Shown: piece by piece, positions 59,953 to 64,000 of the stretch | How the letters are laid out: the number at the start of each line of letters is the position of its first letter | How positions within the stretch are numbered: position 1 is the first letter of the stretch | Assembly: GCA_020248945.1 (NCBI GenBank) | Contig: JADCGQ010000012.1 | Span: forward strand, 87,175 to 151,174 | Origin: Rubrivivax sp. | GTDB lineage: Bacteria; Pseudomonadota; Gammaproteobacteria; Burkholderiales; Burkholderiaceae_C | Direction of reading: 5' to 3' | Length of the DNA stretch: 64,000 bases | Notes under the pieces: model-generated | What the model was told of the DNA's origin: nothing | Database searches by the model: none | The model's input: the letters and a program-made list of their open reading frames with translations, nothing else | Made by a program: the position numbers and the translations under genes

Positions 59953-62900
59953 TCACGCCAGCCCGGCCAGCAGTTCGGCGTTGCCGCCCGCCGCCGCGGT
60001 GTTGATGGTGACGGTCTGCTCGGCACAGAAGCGGTACAGGTAGTGCGGCCCGCCGGCCTTCGGGCCGGTGCCGCTCAAGCCTTCGCCGCCAAACGGCTGC
60101 ACGCCCACGACGGCGCCGATCATGTTGCGGTTGACGTAGACGTTGCCCACGCGGGCCTGCGCTGCGATGCGCTCGGCGCGGGTGTCGATGCGCGTCTGCA
60201 CGCCCAGCGTCAGGCCGTAGCCCAGCGCGTTGATCTGCGCCACCACCTCGTCCACGGTCTTCGCGGCCTGGCCCGGGCCCCAGCGCACCACGTGCAGCAC
60301 GGGGCCGAAGATCTCGGCCTTCAGGTCCGCGATACGGCCGATCTCGAAGGCCACCGGCGCCAGCAGGTTCGGCACCGCGGCGCTCGACACCGGCGTGCGG
60401 CCCAGAAGGCGCGCCTCGCGCTCCAGCCGCTGCACGGCCGCGCCGATGGCGGCGTGCGCTTCTTCGTCGATCAGCGGGCCCACGTCGGTGGCGAGCAGCG
60501 AGGGGTCGCCCACCACCAGCTCGGCCATCGCGCCCTTCAGCATCTCGATCACGCCCTCGGCGGAGGCCTCGTGCAGCACCAGGAGGCGCAGCGCGCTGCA
60601 GCGCTGGCCGGCGCTGCGGAAGGCGCTCTGCACGACAGCGTCCACCACTTGTTCGGGCAGCGCGGTGCTGTCCACCACCATGGCGTTGAGGCCACCGGTC
60701 TCGGCGATCAGCGGCACGATGGCCCCGTCCTTGGCGGCCAGCGTGCGGTTGATGAGCCGCGCCACCGGCGTGCTGCCGGTGAAGCACACGCCTGCCGTGT
60801 GCGGGTGGGCCACGAGCGCGGCGCCGACGGTCTCGCCCAGGCCGTGCAGCAGCGCCAGCGCGTCGGCCGGCACGCCGGCGCGGTGCAGCAGCTCCACGAA
60901 GCGGGCCGCCACCACCGGCGTCTGCTCGGCCGGCTTGGCAGCCACGGTGTTGCCCGCCACCAGCGCCGCCACCACCTGGCCGGCGAAGATGGCGAGCGGA
61001 AAGTTCCACGGGCTGATGCACACGAAGACGCCGCGGCCCTTCAGGCGCAGCACGTTGCGTTCACCGGTGGGGCCGGGCAGTTCCTGCTCTGCCAGGCGCG
61101 CCTCGGCCTGGTCGGCGTAGTAGCGGCAGAAGTCCACCGCCTCGCGCACCTCGGCCACGCAGTCGCCGAGCGTCTTGTGCGCCTCTTTCACGAGCAGGCC
61201 GCAGAACTCCGGCAGGCGCCCGTCGAGCGCATCGGCGGCGCGGCGCAGGATGGCGGCGCGCTCGGCCAGGGGCCGGGCGTGCCAGGCCTCGAAGCCGTGC
61301 GCCAGGCGCTGCATGGCGGCGTCGACGTCGGCGGGCGCGTCCATCGGCGGCGGCGCGATGCGCGTCAGCGCCACCGCGGTGTCGAGCGGCGCGCGCTGCG
61401 CGACGCAGGCCAGATCCGCGCCCGTGCTGTTGGCGCGGCCCGCGCCGTACAGCGCCACCGGCAGCGGCAGCGCCGAGGCGGCCTGCGTGGCCATGGCGGC
61501 TTCCACCGGCGAGGCCAGCAGTTCCTCGGCAGCCACGGCCTCGTCGGCCAGCTGGTGCACGAAGCTGCTGTTGGCGCCGTTCTCCAGCAGCCGGCGCACG
61601 AGGTAGGCCAGCAGGTCGCGATGCTCGCCCACCGGCGCATACACCCGGCAGGCCACGGGCCCGCCGGCCAGCACCTCGCGGTAGACGCCCTCGCCCATGC
61701 CGTGCAGCCGCTGCATCTCGAAGGCCGCGCCTTGCTGCTGGGCCAGCTGCACGATGGCCGCGATGGTGCCGGCGTTGTGGGTGGCGAACTGCGGGTAGAT
61801 CGCGGCATGGTGCTCGATCAGCCGCGCGGCGCAGGCCAGGTAGCTGGCGTCGGTGTGGTGCTTGTGCGTGAACACCGGGTAGCCGGGCAGGCCGGCCTCT
61901 TGCGCGCGCTTGATCTCGCCGTCCCAGTAGGCGCCCTTCACCAGCCGGACCATGAAGCGCAGGCCGTGGACGTGGGCGATGCGGGCCACCTCGTCCACCA
62001 CCTCCAGCGCGCGCGTCTGGTAGGCCTGCACCGCCAGGCCGAAGCCCTGCCACTGCGGCTGCGTGGCGGCGATGTGCGCGGCCAGCTGCTCGAACAGGGC
62101 CAGCGAGAGCTCGAGCCGGTCGCTCTCTTCGGCGTCGATCGTCAGGTTCAGGTTGGCGGCCGCGGCCTCGTCGACGAGCATGCGCACCCGCGGCAGCAGC
62201 ACGGCGGCCACGCGCTCGCGCTGGGCATCTTCATATCGGCTGAACAAGGCGGAGAGCTTGATGCTGATGCCATCGGCGGCCATCGGCGAGCCCGCCACGC
62301 GGCCGCCGGCGATGCTGCGCAGGGCGTGGCGGTAGCTGGCGAGGTAGCGCTCGGCGTCGGCCTCGGTGCGGGCGCCTTCGCCGAGCATGTCGTAGCTGAA
62401 GCTCAGGCGCGGCTGGGTCTTGCGTTGCGCCGCCGCCTCGTCCATGGCTTCGCCGATGGTGCGGCCGAGCACGAACTGCCGGCCCAGCAGCTGGATGGCG
62501 CGCACGGTGGCCGCCACCACGGTGCGCGAGCCCAGGCGCTGCATCAGGCTTGGGGGGTTTTCGCTCTCGGGCAGGAAGCGCTTGGACAGCGCGATGGCGC
62601 TGGCCGAGATCTGCGCCAGCATCTTGTGTGGGCCTTCGGTGGGGCCGCCTTCGCCGTCGAAGTCGGCACGGCCCAGCTGGTCGGCCGTCAGCGCGATGGC
62701 CGTTTCGGCGTCGGGCACGCGCAGCAGCGCCTCGGCCAGCCGCATCAGCGCCAGGCCTTCGCTGCTGGAGATGGGGTACTCGCGCAGCAGGCTCTCGAGC
62801 GCCCAGAACGGCGCCGGCTTCTCGCGCACCGCCTGCACCCAGGGCCGGGCCATGGCGATGACGCCCGGCCACGGCAGCTGCCCCTGCAAGTGCTGCAGCA

Positions 62901-62973
62901 GGGCCGCCACCACCTCGGGCTCGGGCCGGTACGGGAAGGGCAGGCGCGGGGCGGGGTTCAGGGTCGACGGCAT
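59953..62973 (-). CDS. putA: Bifunctional proline dehydrogenase / P5C dehydrogenase
   Basis: FMVRLVKGAYWDGEIKRAQ, NVLRLKGRGVFVCISPWNFPLAIFAGQ, GQRCSALRLL; about 1006 aa, no N-terminal RHH domain seen. Confidence 0.96.
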   Translation of the reverse strand: MPSTLNPAPRLPFPYRPEPEVVAALLQHLQGQLPWPGVIAMARPWVQAVREKPAPFWALESLLREYPISSSEGLALMRLAEALLRVPDAETAIALTADQLGRADFDGEGGPTEGPHKMLAQISASAIALSKRFLPESENPPSLMQRLGSRTVVAATVRAIQLLGRQFVLGRTIGEAMDEAAAQRKTQPRLSFSYDMLGEGARTEADAERYLASYRHALRSIAGGRVAGSPMAADGISIKLSALFSRYEDAQRERVAAVLLPRVRMLVDEAAAANLNLTIDAEESDRLELSLALFEQLAAHIAATQPQWQGFGLAVQAYQTRALEVVDEVARIAHVHGLRFMVRLVKGAYWDGEIKRAQEAGLPGYPVFTHKHHTDASYLACAARLIEHHAAIYPQFATHNAGTIAAIVQLAQQQGAAFEMQRLHGMGEGVYREVLAGGPVACRVYAPVGEHRDLLAYLVRRLLENGANSSFVHQLADEAVAAEELLASPVEAAMATQAASALPLPVALYGAGRANSTGADLACVAQRAPLDTAVALTRIAPPPMDAPADVDAAMQRLAHGFEAWHARPLAERAAILRRAADALDGRLPEFCGLLVKEAHKTLGDCVAEVREAVDFCRYYADQAEARLAEQELPGPTGERNVLRLKGRGVFVCISPWNFPLAIFAGQVVAALVAGNTVAAKPAEQTPVVAARFVELLHRAGVPADALALLHGLGETVGAALVAHPHTAGVCFTGSTPVARLINRTLAAKDGAIVPLIAETGGLNAMVVDSTALPEQVVDAVVQSAFRSAGQRCSALRLLVLHEASAEGVIEMLKGAMAELVVGDPSLLATDVGPLIDEEAHAAIGAAVQRLEREARLLGRTPVSSAAVPNLLAPVAFEIGRIADLKAEIFGPVLHVVRWGPGQAAKTVDEVVAQINALGYGLTLGVQTRIDTRAERIAAQARVGNVYVNRNMIGAVVGVQPFGGEGLSGTGPKAGGPHYLYRFCAEQTVTINTAAAGGNAELLAGLA

Positions 62974-63070
62974 GGCGGGTTCCGGGCAGGGCGTGGAAGA
63001 TGCGCAGCTTAGGCGGCACCCGGGCGCATGCGATTCGGAATTCGAGGCCGCCGACGGAGAATCATTCACC

Positions 63071-63562
63071 ATGGACGCCCGCAGCGACAGCGACACCCCC
63101 ACCCGCGATATCGACAAGATCGACCGCCGCATCCTGCGCGTGCTGCAGGCCGACGGCCGCATCAGCAACCTCAAGCTCGCCGAGGAGGTGCACCTGTCGC
63201 CGACCGCCGTGCTCGAGCGCGTCAAGCGCCTCACGCGCGAGGGCTACATCCTCGGCTACGAGGCGCGGCTGAACCCGGTGAAGCTGGGCCAAGGCCTGCT
63301 GGTGTTCGTGGAGATCCTGCTCGACCGCACCGTGCACGACGTGATGGACAGCTTCAAGGCCGCCGTGCAGGTGCGCCCCGAGATCCTGGAAGCCCATCTC
63401 GTGGCCGGCGGCTTTGACTACCTGCTGAAGACACGCGTGGCCGACATGGCGGCCTACCGCGAGTTCATCGGCAGCGTGATCTGGACGCTGCCCGGCGTGC
63501 GCGAAACCCGCACCTACGCCGTGATGGAAGAGGTGAAGAGCACGTCGCTGCTGCCCGTCTAG
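63071..63562 (+). CDS. Lrp/AsnC-family regulator, divergent from putA
   Basis: IDKIDRRILRVLQADGRISNLKLAEEVHLSPTAVLERVKRL. Confidence 0.93.
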   Translation: MDARSDSDTPTRDIDKIDRRILRVLQADGRISNLKLAEEVHLSPTAVLERVKRLTREGYILGYEARLNPVKLGQGLLVFVEILLDRTVHDVMDSFKAAVQVRPEILEAHLVAGGFDYLLKTRVADMAAYREFIGSVIWTLPGVRETRTYAVMEEVKSTSLLPV

Positions 63563-63661
63563 TGGCGTGCGCCGCGGTGTGTTCTGTACCTGTTGTTCGC
63601 AGGGTGCAGAGCGTCGGAGTCGGGTGTCCGCTGCGGGGAGGCCGTGGCGGAGGACTCTTCA

Positions 63662-63814
63662 CGGCCCTTGGCGGCCGTTCAACCTACACCCGCTCATCCC
63701 CCTCCGTTCGGGCTGAGCCTGTCGAAGCCCTGTCCGCAGCATCGCGCGTCGCGCGTCGCGTCAGGCGGTACACGGCGCAGGCGCTAGGTGTGGCGGTCGG
63801 TGCTGCGCACCGAC
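63662..63814 (-). repeat. Compound interspersed repeat copy B
   Basis: Reverse complement matches 58255-58405, with hairpin GTCGGTGC-TGC-GCACCGAC at 63796-63814. Confidence 0.88.
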
Positions 63815-63841
63815 TCCCCTGCGCTGCTCGACTGGAGGGGG

Positions 63842-63896
63842 CACCGCAAAACTCGCTGCGTTCACTGGCGCGAACTCCGCTCAGACACTTGCGGTG
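63842..63896. repeat. Inverted-repeat-bounded intergenic element
   Basis: CACCGCAA (63842-63849) and TTGCGGTG (63889-63896), perfect 8-bp inverted repeat. Confidence 0.6.
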
Positions 63897-64000
63897 AATC
63901 AGTCAACCTAAGTCCTGCAGTTGAACCTGGGCCACGGCGGTTTTCTTCAACGCTGGCGCGGGGTTGAGGCTGTTTGGCACACTCACCCTATGGGTGAAGC

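Overview
High-GC bacterial chromosome segment, probably Burkholderiales (inferred from atp operon layout, gene content and intergenic repeat types). It is mostly ordinary core genome, densely coded on both strands. I saw no rRNA, tRNA, CRISPR array, transposase or integrase. Landmarks: two tandem GGDEF-EAL genes; pckG; a signalling block (MCP, REC-Hpt, excisionase-HTH-REC, stand-alone REC, HD-GYP, orphan periplasmic binding protein, sensor kinase) at 13.1-20.9 kb; the complete atpIBEFHAGDC operon; an envelope redox cassette (DsbD, thioredoxin-like, DUF4266 lipoprotein, DUF3570 barrel-like protein, ApbE, TlpA) at 28.4-34.3 kb; a cyt b561-GNAT-aceE-galM-SMP30-glpD run; tgt/queA/recG/oxyR/dps/prfC; a small RHH/PIN toxin-antitoxin pair; ubiA, proC, gdhA, a CnoX-like thioredoxin, putA and a divergent Lrp-family regulator. 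The best candidate for an under-described system is the envelope redox cassette. Its DUF3570 protein carries D-S-L-T-G-A-S, which resembles the ApbE flavinylation consensus. The DUF4266 lipoprotein ends in GGGGCGCN, and a long hairpin overlaps its start codon. Second are the phosphorelay-like cluster and a compound interspersed repeat at 58.1-58.4 and 63.66-63.81 kb, whose two hairpins differ by compensatory changes.
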